Assembly: GCA_037693485.1 (NCBI GenBank)
Contig: CM075346.1
Coordinates: 55,733,001 to 55,797,000 of the forward strand
Length of the DNA stretch: 64,000 nt
DNA from: Kitagawia praeruptora
Taxonomy: Eukaryota; Streptophyta; Magnoliopsida; Apiales; Apiaceae
Direction of reading: 5' to 3'
Shown here: positions 23,018 to 35,729 of the stretch, piece after piece
Layout of the letters: every line of letters starts with the position of its first letter
Numbering within the stretch: position 1 is the first letter of the stretch
Notes under the pieces: model-generated
What the model saw: only the letters and a program-made list of their open reading frames with translations
What the model was told of the DNA's origin: nothing
Databases searched by the model: none
Made by a program: the position numbers and the translations under genes

Positions 23018-24188
23018 TTGATTAGTCTATTAATAATTAGCATATACGAATCATCATCAAGCAATTAAGCAGGTGTTTTTTAAGACACTAGGCCAATGTG
23101 ATATACACTGATTACACATATCGATCTTAATGTTCATTCTAAATTGTTTTCAAAGGTAACCTGTTTTAATATATAGATCCAACCAATCGAAAATAATAGA
23201 TGTTAGGGTTAATTTCAATGTTATATTAATCTGATCTGTAATAGGTCTTACAAAAATCTGGATCGTATGACCCGTACAACAAATCTTGTGCAACTAGATT
23301 ATAGCCCGTGCTATTCATAATATTTTTTTATGAAATTTTTCAATATATTACAATAAGGATAAATTAAATAAATAAAATAATTTAATAAAGATTAAATAAT
23401 AAAATCTTGAAACGACTAATATTAGTACAATTAAATGATATTTTATATAATATAAATTTATATAATAAAATAAATACATTTAAAAGTTAATTTAGTCAAA
23501 CTTTTGTTACATATGACATGTGATGATATGTATTAATGAGATTACCAAAATTGAAAGATTCACTCAAAATTTTATTGAACTTACCAAAAATATAATGGAC
23601 ATTAATGATATTTAAAATTAATATACAAATTTCCATAATTGAACATGGGTTAAATAGTAATCTGGATCCAATACAAAGCTAAAATGGATACCGTACCTAT
23701 AAAATGGATAGTCCATGGATCAAAATAAAGTATAAAATTTTATCCGAACCTGAATATGGATACCGAACCTAAGAAATGGACTATCCACTAATTTATAATA
23801 CTAGCTTAAAACTCGTGCGATGCACGGATTTTTTTTAATATTATATGAAATTTTTTCATTATTTGAATTAATTTTTTTAAAACATAATTTTTGTAGGTTT
23901 AAATTTTTAAATGAGATTATTTGATGATAATTATATAAATGTAATTCGTGATAATTCTAGAAAATGAGAGATTTTAGTTAAAAATTTAGAAAAGATGATG
24001 GATTTTAGTTGAAAAAGGTAATCAGTTAATTATTAGTAATTATAATTTTTTTTTAATTTATTAGATAGAATGTCCACGATATAATTGGAAAAATAGAGAA
24101 TTTGGTTAGAGAAAATTAAAAAGGTAACATGTTTTAGGTGAAAAAGGTAATTGATTAGTTTATAATAATTATAAGTTAATAATGTTAT
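23018..24188. other. AT-rich intergenic DNA with degenerate repeat units
   Basis: Downstream of EXO70 there is no further gene. AATAAT-type sequences just after the stop could serve polyadenylation. From about 23810 (CTCGTGCGATGCACGG) the DNA resembles the 60849-61330 region: units with GAGATTTTAGTTA, AAAAGATGATG and GAAAAAGGTAAT.GATTA recur at about 23960-24180. This is the left part of a repeat array that element A split. Confidence 0.6.
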
Positions 24189-24685
24189 TGCTATGGGCTA
24201 AAAATAAGCCTTAAAGACACATTTAATGCAGCATTAATTAGACCCAATATGGTCCAATTGTGGGGCCCACCAGATGGGCCCAAACCCTATTTATGATATT
24301 AATTTCGTAATTAATATTAAGGGTAATAACCAGCTCAGCAATAAGAGTCAAATAAGGATATTACTCCTGCTTAACTTAGCCTCCAAGGTACCTACTTCAA
24401 CATGGAAACTGATTCTCATAAGGAAGGAGTCTAGAACCTTCTTCAAGACGGTGACTTGCCTGCCAAGTCACCTAACCCTACTACGATTCTAAGGCGTCTC
24501 AGCCTATATAAAGGGCCTGACCCCTCATTCTCATAACTACGTTTTTGGCTTGATTCTCAATACGAGATACGTAGGCACTATGTGAGGACCGATCAGTCTC
24601 GAACACGGAAACAACCATTAAAGCTCGAAGCTCACCAACCCTAGCATTAAATAAAATTTCGTAACCTAGTTTTTATTCCACAACA
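24189..24685 (+). repeat. 5' LTR of element A (497 bp)
   Basis: Starts TGCTATGGGCTAAAAATAAG and ends ATTCCACAACA; it matches 60347-60843 at nearly every base. It contains a TATA-box-like CTATATAAAGG near 24504, a plausible transcription start region for the element. Confidence 0.92.
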
Positions 24686-24687
24686 TT

Positions 24688-24704
24688 TGGCACCGTTTGT
24701 GGGA
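24688..24704 (+). other. primer-binding site of element A
   Basis: TGGCACCGTTTGTGGGA begins two bases after the 5' LTR. Tat elements usually have a TGGCGCCGT-type site here, so it has a probable substitution. Confidence 0.7.
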
Positions 24705-24718
24705 AGAAGACATCAACC

Positions 24719-25090
24719 ATGGTGACAACACGAAGAACAACACCAACCTCTACTAAGGCCTTGCCTCTAAGCTCTGCTCCGCCTGCCACTGAGCAAGTAC
24801 CCCCAACAACAGGGGCGATCACTCAAACTCAAGTTTCTCAACCTCCAGGGACGAATCCCCATGCTGAGAGAACATTACCCATGGTCGTCCACCCAAGCCA
24901 AGAAACCAGCTCTCTTCAGATGATGGTTTCTCCTCTAGTTAATCCTAATCACCCGTCACCACCGGGGGTACAGATCCATACTACGGATCTCCCCATGAAT
25001 ACCAACCCGATGTATGGTCTGCCTAACTATCCTCCCACTACACAGGGTGTTGGACCAAGTGGCCATGCCTTGCAGATCCGAGATCGAGAG
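24719..25090 (+). pseudogene. gag: element A gag, N-terminal part
   Basis: The frame starts at the ATG 34 bp after the LTR (MVTTRRTTPTSTK) and is rich in Thr, Pro and Ser, as Tat gag N-termini often are. It is open up to 25090, where the solo LTR begins. Its phase continues exactly at 29949, right after the second copy of the 5-bp target duplication, so the gag was intact at this point when the LTR element landed. Confidence 0.8.
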
Positions 25091-28000
25091 TGTAAGAACC
25101 CAGATTTTTGGTATTAATTAAAACTTTTTATTATGTATTGGAGTACGAATGAATAGTAGTTATGACTACGAGGTATTAGTGATTTTAAGGAATGAATATT
25201 ATAATGGATATGGATTCAGTGTTGGTGTACTATATGAATCATGTTAATTGGTTGACAATATAGATAAGAATAATCTATCATATAGAGAGTAAGACATGGT
25301 ATACAAACAGAGAAAGTATTCTCATGTCATCCAAATCGATATCTATTAAGAATCCAGTAACTCCTTAAAAAGAGATAAGAAACGCTCGGGAAAGCGCGAG
25401 AGCATTTTTCTAAGTACAAGGAATAAAAAGAGAATAAGCAATGAATATTGTTTTAAGGGAATTTGGAATATTATTAGATGACACTATATAGAAGTATTCA
25501 GAACGAATTTCTAAGTTCGTATCGATGATCAGTGGATGAAATAAGTGTATGTAAACGATGCCAGATTCAGAAAAATAGCAATTTTATTTTCTGCAAGATT
25601 TCCCTGGACACTGAAGGATTTAAAGAGTTAATGAAAATATTTAAGGAATTTAAATTCAAGGATTATAAAGGAGGATTAAAGATATTAGTATAAATATTAA
25701 GAAGATTTCCGGTAAAACCTTAACGAGAAATATGTGATATATTCCTCCGAACGATTATTGAAATGAAGTAATAAACGGACAAAAGAGCAAGCAGAGAATC
25801 AAGATACAAGCATGTGCAAATGGATGGAGTAAGGAAATCAAGTTGGTGGAAAAAGAAAGAATCAAAGTGACTTACATATAAGTCAACTAAATAAAGGAGT
25901 GATGAAATTGCACTTTGGCAAAAAAGGAATGCTTAATGTAAGGCCAACAAGTGGCACCACTGGATGATGGACAACACAAAAGTAAAAGATGCATCCAAAT
26001 ATAGATAGATATTACATGTATCAAGTCATTATACAAGAGAAATAGAAAGCAAAACTACATCTCTCCATTTTTCATCAAACTGCCCAGCAGAACACCTCCA
26101 AGAAGAAAATTCATATCTCCATTTATATCCATGATAAAATCACCAAAATTTAACCATATCTTCTACACCCCATGGAAAACATTCGGTCAAAATTTCATGG
26201 CATTCTAATGAGTGTAGCCTAGTCAAATCTCCTCCCCAAGAGAAGAAACCAAACTGTCCAGATTGTTTGACAATTTCTGTGATGATTTTCAAACGGCCAT
26301 ATATCCTTCATTACTTAATGCAATTTGGTATTCTTTATCTTTTTGGAAATCTGGTTATATGCTCTACAAATCGCCTTTAGAAGTCTCATTCAGAAAACCT
26401 CGGTAAGACCCTCGTTTTTCATGATCTTTCAGATGGGTTATAGAAAGTCCGAAAATCTCTAAGTATATCCTTGATGTTTCTTGTTAGATTAAGCTTGGTT
26501 AAGGTTGTACAAGGATTATTCAAGGCTTAGTAAGGTATTACACACATCAAGGAAGGTATGGAACTCATGAAATCCTAGCTCTTAGTTTAAGTTTTGATGA
26601 TTATTGGATGATTTTGAGATTAGTTATGAAATGTTGTATTATAAGCATGATTATGTAATTAGCTTTATTGATCCAAGAGATATAATGAATATGATGGGGA
26701 AGTATGATATTTATGTACTTTTTGAGAATTATAACATGAGTATAAGTTTTATGGATGCCCGGTGTGGCTTGGATTTGATGTTAAGAATTTTGGAACGTTC
26801 GATTTATAGCCGTCGTAATGCCGAATTTTCGTTAATCATTGAAAACCGTGCATCACAGTAGCTATAACTCACTGTACAGTTTCAGATTCTGCCATTATAA
26901 GATAGGTGATGTTATAAGCTTCGTTTTGATATAAAGATCATGTGAAACGGACTTACGGTTTAGGAGTTATGGTGAAATTTGTAAAAGTGGTTCGAAACCG
27001 TAAATGAAAGTTCATAGCTGAAATTTGACCCCTTTATTATTGCGAAATCAGTGGCAAATATTGATAATTAAATATTAGAGATAAAAAGAAAGGAGTGGGA
27101 GAAAACATCATGTCAAACGGATCATTTTCCAATTTTATAAAAATGTTTGAATCGAAGTTAAACGCGAACGAACCCCTTAAAAATATGGCTTTGGTTATAA
27201 CTTAGAAAACGGGCGATAAAACTCGAGGTATAATCTTGGTTCGTAAACGACCGACCTTAGAGCTTATACGAATTAAGTATATACCAAGTGTAAGTGTAAT
27301 GACGTGTCGAAATAACGAGCAAGTATCGGATCGTGTCGGTAATAAAAAGAGTTACACCAAAGGGTGTATAACGAGATAATTCGAAAACGTGTTTCGACTT
27401 AAGTTAAGTTTATACTTAGCCTTTCGATATATTAAGTGATTAACCTCGGATATTGTGACTATTAATAGATCACCGGATCGACCCGAGGCACACTACCCCT
27501 ACAGGATGGCCAGGCAAGTTTCCAATACTTGGAACTGTTGTTGTGATAATATATATGATGATTGTTGTATACATATGCCATAGCATGCATGCCTACTTTC
27601 AAGTCTATTGATATACTTGTTCCCTGAATTGATATTGGCTTATAGACTAGATATGAATTATCAGTTATAAGCAGGATTGTTTTGTTAAGACCCTTAGTGA
27701 AGGGCGTATGATATTCATTCTTCAAATATAGACCGGGAGTCGATATTTTGTAATATATAAATAGTCGTGGAAACCCGGAGGGATTCCAGCGACAGATTTA
27801 TTATTTCGAGGATTTTTATTCGATTACGAATCTTTCGAGGAATGTTATTTGAGTATTACCTCAGTGGAGGAATATTTAATGAATATTATTTTAATATTCA
27901 TTTAGAATGTCATTTATTTATGGAATATTATTTTGAATATTCATTAGAGTTATTTGGTTGACGAATATCATCCCCAAATATTTATTTGTGTTAATTATTT

Positions 28001-29943
28001 AATGAATATTATTTGGAATATTCATTTGATCTTTATTTATTTAATGAATATTACTTTCGAATATTCATTTAAGGTTTTATTTATTTAAGGAATATTATTC
28101 TAAAATATTCATTGGAAGTCCTATTTACTTAAGGAATATTACTTCGAATATTCCTTTAAAGTTGTGATTACTAAAAGAATATTATTTGGATATTCAATTA
28201 GAATATTATTTATTAAATGAATATTATTTTTAAATATTCATTTAAGGTTTGATCTATTTAGTAAATATTATTTTATTATTTATTCGAGTTTATTTATTTA
28301 ATGAGTATTATTTTTGAATATTCATTTAAAAGAGAGTTATTTAGTAAATATTCCTGTATATTCATTCGAGGATTACTTACGAGAAATATTATGATTTAGT
28401 AATATTTCTGAATTATTATTGATTTAATAAATATTCTTGGGAATATTTATTTAAATTCTTCTAAATTCTTTTTATAATGAATTATATTATTCAAAGATTA
28501 TCTTTCACCTTCAGATATTATGTAAAGTATTTCGGAGTCTATTTATGACTATTTTATCAAGGGGAGGTCCCCAAAACTCTATGTTTATTTAAATCTATCT
28601 TATAAGAAGATTTAAATACTCGCTCAAACTTCCAAAAACATATAAGGGTACCTTACTTGGGAGCTGTTATTTATTTGACTGCCCGGTCATATACTTGTTA
28701 AACTACCTTTTCGCTCACATCTTGATTCTTTTCAAACATCGATATGAGTCTTTTTGGTTACCTCCTCAACACTCGAGGGGTAAGATTGATGGAATAAGTT
28801 TACATCCATTAACAAGCAACAGCTTGGGAAATATTGGTGAATTTTCCTTTCCAATTAGATACGACTACTTTGTGGAGTCTTATCAACAAGTGTTACACTT
28901 GGGGAAAGGAGGACGAACTTTACGTTTCAGAGTCATGGATTTATTCGAACTAGGAGTCGTGTGTAAGAGGCCGAGTCGCGCGGTCCATCACAATGCCCAA
29001 CCGTTGGCCAGGGAGTTACTATTAAGGGCGGTAGACAAGTAAATCCGTCAGTTCTTCCTTCTACCGGTAGTAAACTATATTAGGCTGTACCATCTCCGAC
29101 TGATCATCGGGGAGTGGGATAGCTGGCGCGTGATAACTCCAGTATTAGTTCATCTCCCAAATTGGGAATTTTTTGCAACACGTATCGAAGAGACTTCTTT
29201 TAGGTTGACGGGCACACCCCCCGCAACACGTATCGAAGAGACTTCTTTCAGGTTGACAGGAGTTTGAGAAATGTTCAAAACTGGGATTGTAATATTTCCA
29301 GCAATTCCCCTCTTTGATGACATATGATGATATCTTGCTTATACCTTGCATAACAGATATTTCTACAGAAGTTATGTGTTGAGTTACCTTGTAACTTCAT
29401 CAATTACCTTATATTGGTACTATGTTCGTTAATGCATGGCATATGGTATCAAAGATATTTTGAACTGTTATATATTATCACTATTCAGTTATATTCTTTT
29501 GGTTGGCTATTTCTCACCCTTGCTTTATCTATTATATCACAACAACAGCTAGATCTGATGTCCTGCACAAGGCACAATCGGTACGAGCAAGTGATATTCG
29601 TCGGAGGTTTAAACGCAGAGATCCTAACTGCCACTGTTGAGTAAGAAGCTCTTGGTAGGCTAGATGATTGGCTTTCAAGTATCAATGTATTTATAATATG
29701 GCATATATCAATGGATGGCAAAGAGTATGTAATGGTAAAATTGTAATTCTCTGGGTTGTAAGACCTCAAACTTGTGATTATTAATATTGATGGTTACTCT
29801 GATTTCATCTTTGGGACTATAACGGGTGTATTTTATGTTGTTGTTTTGGGTCAGAAGGTTGTAATTTAAATTATGTTAGTTTTGTGGATGGTTATTGAGA
29901 CCGTAACGACCAGATCCCTAACCCCGGATCTGGGGGTGTTACG
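25091..29943 (+). repeat. 4.85-kb solo LTR inserted in element A gag
   Basis: The interval starts TGTAAGAACCC and ends GGGGGTGTTACG, with GAGAG duplicated on both sides (25086-25090 and 29944-29948). The last two bases are CG where CA is usual, a single substitution. There is no primer site, gag or pol inside, so it is a solo LTR left by recombination between two LTRs of a full element. It is related to the LTRs at 3051-6497 and 40776-44410. Inside are an AT-rich tandem array (27835-28480) and a 34-bp direct duplication (29174-29207, 29223-29257, containing CGTATCGAAGAGACTTCTTT). Short open frames in it, such as 26604-26861 and 28695-29042, have no recognisable product. Confidence 0.9.
27835..28480. 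repeat. AT-rich tandem array in the solo LTR
   Basis: A unit of about 45 bp containing TTTAATGAATATTATTT and its partner AATATTCATTTA recurs roughly a dozen times with drift. Each unit is an imperfect palindrome able to form a hairpin. Confidence 0.8.
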
Positions 29944-29948
29944 GAGAG

Positions 29949-31188
29949 TATCTTGACTACTCCGGCCCCTATATTGATGATTCATCGTCTGATGATGATG
30001 ATCGTGATGAAGCCCCGAGGAGGAGACGTACTAGCAGAGAACCTAGAAGAAGAATAGAAACTATCCATGACGGACCCCATTTGACAGCTGCTGAGAGAAT
30101 CAAGGCTCATGAGGCCGAGATTTTAAGGATAAAGGAATATATTGCGAGAGAGCAAGCTAGGTTGAATCAAACTCAACCTCCTCCAACCTCAGGACCGATT
30201 CCCATTATTGACTTAGAGAGGTTTTCAAGAAGGAAGAGAAGGGCTGACGCTCCAACTGGAAGAACAACAAGGGTGGAAACCCCCAGGAGCAACCCCAAGG
30301 ATCTGATGCCACTTAGGGATCCTGATGATCCCATACCCCTATTTATTGAGGAGGTGATGAATGCTCGTATCTCAAAGAAGTTCAAGATGCTAACAATTAA
30401 GGCTTATGATGGAATGGGTGATCCCGCGAACCACGTTAGGACGTTCTCAAATGCACTGCTGTTGCAACCTGCAAGTGATGCCTTGAAGTGTAGGGCGTTC
30501 CCTCAAACCCTGTCGGGCATGGCTCAAAGATGGGGCGAATTCTATTGGCTCTTTTAAGGAGTTGAGCGCCACTTTTGTTAGCCAATTCATTAGCGGGAGA
30601 GTTCATGAGAAACGTTCTGCATCCCTTATGTACGTGGTGCAAGGGAAGAATGAAAACTTGAGAGATTACCTCAAGAGGTTCACTAAGGAGACATTGAACA
30701 TCACTGACTTGGAAAACAAGGCGGCCATGGTAGCCCTGGAACACGGAACCACTGATCTATTCTTTAAAAGGTCATTGGCAAAGCATCCTCCTGAAAACAT
30801 GGCCGAGCTCCAACGAAGAGCTAACAAGTATATCAAGGCTGAGGATAACATGAAGAAAGAAGCCGTGGGAAGAAATGACAATGGTAACAACGACTCCAAG
30901 AAGCAAAAGCAAGACCAAGAGCATGATGCTAGGGACAAGTATCCCCGTACTAGCAAAGACTCTGAATCACCACCAAAGAATAATTTGGGACCAAGGTTTT
31001 CTAACTATGCAAGACTGAATACCCCTAGGAGTCAGATCTTGTTGGATATTGAGAAAGATAAAGACTTTCGATGGCCGAAGCCACTTAGGGGTGACCCCGC
31101 AAAGAGAAACAAGGAGCAAAACTATAGGTACGACCGAGATATGGGACATGATACGGATGATTGTAGGTAGTTAAAGGATGAGATTGAG
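29949..31188 (+). pseudogene. gag: element A gag, central and C-terminal part
   Basis: The continuation begins with an acidic Asp/Ser stretch and an arginine-rich block, then LTAAERIKAHEAEILRIKEYI. The gag domain follows (FKMLTIKAYDGMGDPANHVRTF, read as DGMGDPANHVRTF). Near 30540 one base is lost: the frame ending MAQRWGEFYWLF stops, while the next frame (30562 on) carries SIGSFKELSATFVSQFISGR. The part to 31170 is basic and ends with a partial knuckle-like HDTDDCR. A TAG at 31168-31170 replaces what is normally a Gln codon before LKDEIEFLI, and the frame then continues. It is non-functional as it stands. Confidence 0.82.
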
Positions 31189-31959
31189 TTCTTGATCCGA
31201 AAAGGAAAGTTGAGCAAGTTTACGAAGGGTGAAGATCATGGAACCCAAAGAAGGGATTATGATAGGAGAGACAATAACAGAAGAAATAATGATCGTGATC
31301 GTAATACACAGCCCCGAGGGCCAGTTATCAACATGATTTGGGGAGGCCCGACAGCGGCTGACACAACTCAAAACTCTCGAAAGGCGTATGCCAGAGAGGT
31401 GATGCACATCGTGGGAGAGGCCCCAAAACGTGCCAGGACTGAAATCGCAATTGGTTTTGATGACTATGACCTTGAAGGGGTGAAGTTCCCCCATGACGAC
31501 CCGTTGGTCACAACTCCTGTAATTGGAAACTCAGAGGTGAAGCGAGTCTTGATAGACAATGGAGCTTCTGTTGATATTTTGTTTCATGACGCGTTTGTGA
31601 AAAAGGGATACACTGACTCTCAGTTAACCCCAACCAACATGCCCGTCTATGGGTTTAATGGAGTTGAGTCCAAAGTTGAAGGGACTATTCAGTTGCCCAT
31701 GACAATCGGGCAAGAACCTAAGGAGGCTACTCAGATGTTGAATTTTCTGGTAATCAAGGCATCCTCGACTTATAATGCAATCCTGGGAAAGACTGGACTT
31801 CATGCATTCAAGGCTGTTGCCTCAACTTACCACATGAAGATTAAGTTTCCAACCAGGAATGGAGTTGGAGAACAGAAGGGCGACCAGAAGATGGCAAGAA
31901 GTTGCTATGTGTCTGCATTAAGGACTGATGGAGTCGGGGGGGCAGGTACTCCCGATTGA
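31189..31959 (+). pseudogene. element A protease region
   Basis: In the same phase as the preceding gag part, this segment has an Arg/Asn/Asp-rich spacer, then a retropepsin-like active site VLIDNGASVDILF (family DTGAS or DNGAS) near 31545-31590 and YNAILGKTGLHA, the typical flap-distal motif ILGR. The protease would cut the polyprotein. The frame ends at 31959 in one phase while the downstream pol starts in another at 31928, a frame shift not expected in this lineage. Confidence 0.8.
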
Positions 31960-33145
31960 AGACATGGATGTCCGTGGTGATGATAAACACCGAGAGAAGC
32001 CAACAGAGGATTTGATCCCCATACCTCTAGAGCTGGGCGACCCTGAGAAAGTTACTTATATAGGAGCTTCACTGAAGGTTCCCTTGAAGGGCAAGTTGAT
32101 GGCCTTCTTACAAGAGAACAGTGATGTGTTTGCTTGGACTGCAGCTGATATGCCAGGGATTGATCCCCAACTCATAACTCACAGGTTGAATATTGATCCT
32201 AAGCGGAAAACAATAAAACAGAAGAAGAGGAATTTTGCTCCTGAAAGGCAAGAGGCCATTAAGCAAGAAGTTGACAAGCTCCTAGAGGTTAGGTTTATTG
32301 AAGAGATTCAGTTCCCCGAATGGTTAGCTAACCCCGTGATGGTCAAGAAGGCGAATGGGAAGTGGAGGATGTGTATAGACTTCACCGATTTGAATGATGC
32401 ATGTCCGAAGGATTATTTTCCCCTGCCAAGGATAGACATGTTGATAGATGCCACAACTGGACATGAGATGTTGAGCTTCATGGACGGGTTCAACGACTAC
32501 AATCAGATTAAGATGCACAAGGATCACATCCCAAAGGTATCTTTCATAACTGACTTTGGTGTTTTCTGCTATCTTGTTATGGCTTTTGGTCAAAAGAATG
32601 CAGGCGCTACTTACCATCGACTGGTGAATAATATATTCGCCCATCTGATTGGAAAAACCATGGAGGTCTATGTTGATGACATTTTAGTCAAGAGCCTTTT
32701 CAAGGCAGACCACATCAAGCACCTCAGAGAGGCATTTGAAGTGCTGAGGCACCACAAGATGATGTTGAATCCAGCCAAGTGTGCTTTTGGCGTTGGATCA
32801 GGAAAGTTTTTGGGTTTGATGGTTTCAAAAAGAGGCATAGAGGCCAACCGTGACAAGATCAAAGCGATTCTAGACATGGAACCACCCCGCTCTATACGAG
32901 ATGTATAGAAGCTAACTGGCCGAGTTGCAGCCCTAGGGAGATTCATCTCCAAGTATGGTGACAAGTGCTTGCCTTTCTTTCAAGCATTGAAGAAGGTGAA
33001 AAATTTTGAGTGGACTCCTGAAAGCCAAGAGGCCTTTGAACAGTTGAAAAAGTACATGGCGGAAGCCCCGTTGTTGGCCAAGCCTAGTCCCGGAGAGACT
33101 CTTTATTTATATCTGGAAGTATCTGAACAAGCATTGAGTGTCGTC
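31928..33145 (+). pseudogene. pol: element A reverse transcriptase and start of RNase H
   Basis: Reverse transcriptase motifs occur in order: WLANPVMVKKANGKWRMC, DFTDLNDACPKDYFPLPRID, FMDGFNDYNQIKM, VMAFGQKNAGATYHRL and the catalytic VYVDDILVKS. Functional copies usually have FGLKNAGATYQ and YSGYNQI, so there are several substitutions. A TAG at 32906-32908 stands where the family has Gln (RDVQKLTGR). RNase H begins at about 32970 (FFQALKKVKNFEWT, EAFEQLKKYM, LYLYLEVSEQALSVV) and is cut at 33145 by element B. The frame resumes at 54145-54150. Confidence 0.9.
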
Positions 33146-34521
33146 TGTTTGCACTAAATCACGCAAGCGTACATGGTCACAAGTAATATAGATATAAGTT
33201 GAGTTCGTTCCCACAGAGATCTGGTTTAGGTTTCAATTCAGTCAAATCACTTATGCAACAATGTATAGTTTTTATTCACTGCTAAGACAATTAACAAGAT
33301 TGGGTTTTGATTAACTAAAATTAGCTAAAAAAACAAATTAACAAACTAAGAATTAATTAACTAACGAGAATTGGAATCGAATTACTTCTGCAAGAGAAAA
33401 CATGGAATCCTAACTTCATTAAATACTTTGCTTAGATCTGACGCCTTTAATCACTATATGCAATGGTTATGATATCTGATCAGACAACACGAAACAAGTA
33501 TATGCTACTTCTCAGTATACGAATACCAAACTAAACATACATCCACAAAAGAGATAGAAGATGAATAGACATCAATTATGCTTAGACCCTATATCTCTAT
33601 AAGATTTGAAAACATAACGGTTGAAGAACAAGTTATCCGTATTGATCACATAGGGCAGCATAATACCTCTATTTACGCTACAAATCATGATGTTAAAACA
33701 TCAACCTATCCTATGCTAGCATGGCAAGTTCTAAATCTCAAGATCCACTCTCGCTTCACAAGAGATTAACAAATTAGATGTTCATGACGCATCTATCAAT
33801 TAAGCATAACCATACGAGAATATCAAATATACATCACACACAGATCTTTAAAGCATCAAGATACTAAAGCTCCATAAATAAATCCGTTAGAATCCCATGA
33901 AGACGATTAGTTCATAATCGAACCACTCGTCATCATGGGATCTGATGAAACCATGATAAAAACAAAGTATGAAAAGATACAAATAAACCTAAGTGATTGA
34001 TATATAATGGTTATCTAAATTACAATGATAGGATGTGTTTATATAGGCTCTATAATTCTTGCCCAGAAAGAAATTGCCTTATATTACAATTAGAATTCAA
34101 TTAAGGTACCAAAAACTGCCCAAAATACAATTAGAACTTGAAAAGAGCAAAACAGTAATTTCCTGCTCCCATCAGTCTGATTGTCGAGCTGTCTGCGCCC
34201 AACACACGCAACTTGCTCGTGCAAGACCTGTCCCATGTTGTAGAAAATCTCCCAAGCTTCGCGTGGGCAGTAAGATCGCTGAAAACGGACTTCTAGAACT
34301 CCAGATATGGCCAAAACAGTGTAGACTGCGCAACCTTTCCGGAAAATCCGAATTTTAATCAATTAAAACCTCCAAAAATGACAGAAGCATCACCTTAATC
34401 GACATTCTTACAAGCCTGCACATCTACACAAAACACATCAAAACTATAACAAACTTGAGTCCAAAACAATCAATTTAAGCCGACATGGAACGCTCCAAGT
34501 GGATATAAAATCCACTTATCA
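33146..34521 (-). repeat. 3' LTR of element B (1376 bp)
   Basis: Plus-strand limits are TGTTTGCACTAAATC and CCACTTATCA. It is the reverse complement homologue of the LTRs at 35730-37226, 48350-50611 and 53214-54144. The adjacent minus-strand polypurine tract (TTTAAGTTTGGGGGTG) lies at 34522-34537. A TATA-like TATATAGGC complement is near 34041. Confidence 0.9.
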
Positions 34522-35729
34522 CACCCCCAAACTTAAACCGATGCTTGTCCTCAAGCATAAACAATTACAACTAACTAACTAACTAGTACCACTTCCGTAG
34601 GTGATCACGGTTGCATTTGGCATATGCAACAAGCCCTTTAAACCCCTAGGCAGCCCTAGTGGACGAGTAAGGTCTCATGAGGGCCTATAGCGAATGTACC
34701 CACAAAATCCATGTAACCTAATGCAATGTAATGCATGAATGCAACTAAATGAAAATGCAAATAATCTTGTACTAATATCCTACCATACCCTCAAATCAAC
34801 TCATGTCATATCAACTTAAGAATCAAAGTAAATACACAATGTCTTGGTGTCGAAAGTGCAAGTATTCACATAGTCTACTCAAGAACATGCATAAGTTCTC
34901 ACAAGTCCATGTCAACTGTAAGAATAAGTTAGTAAACATGCTAAGCCTATAAGAGTACATCTTTGAGACAAAACTCGGGATCTCATACGTAAAAACAAGT
35001 AAACACTCACAATCCACTCACTAAAGAATACTCTCTCAAGAACAAGGGTAAATGTATCACTCAATTCCAACTAAATCATAAGCACGCTTGACATTTGGTA
35101 TCATTCTAACTCTTAACACAACATACATCAATGACGATAATCAAAAGGTCTTTATTTGGGTTGTAATGGGGCTAGGGACAAGGTATGTCAAATAAGCCAA
35201 AACAGGTGAAGTGTCAAAAGCTAGTAGTACCATAATAAATCATACACAACACCCTATTTTCCCCCCCACATAATTTTTACTAAAACAAACACTCGACTAG
35301 TCGACTGAAATAGGATCGCAACAAACACAAACATGCTCTCATAATATATATTTTTTTCTTTTTCTTTTTTCTTTTTTTTTTCTTTTTCTCTTTTTTTTCG
35401 AGAGCTAGATAAAACATAAACAATAATATACACAATAACAATGATCCCACAATTTTATTCACATGCCGACTATCAAGTAAACAACCAAACCCAATTTTCA
35501 ATATTTCCCCCAAAAGTAGGACCAACAATAAACCCTTCCTTGCACACCTTATTACTCCCTTAAGCACTCTACTAGCCTTTGACAATGTGGGTTCAAATTA
35601 ATGTAAGGCCAATACAAGAAAAGGTCTAGGCAAGTAATGTGGTATGTCACCGAAAAAATAGGATTAAGCTCAACGGGTTAACTAATTGATCATGTAAACA
35701 TGGTATGGTAATATGGGAAAATATGCGGT

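Noticed and set aside
26604..26861. Possible small coding gene MDDFEISYEM...
   Set aside because: It lies within the solo LTR, has no homology I can see, and chance frames of this size are expected in AT-rich DNA.
28695..29042. 115-codon open frame
   Set aside because: Inside the solo LTR and without recognisable domain or codon bias; treated as chance.
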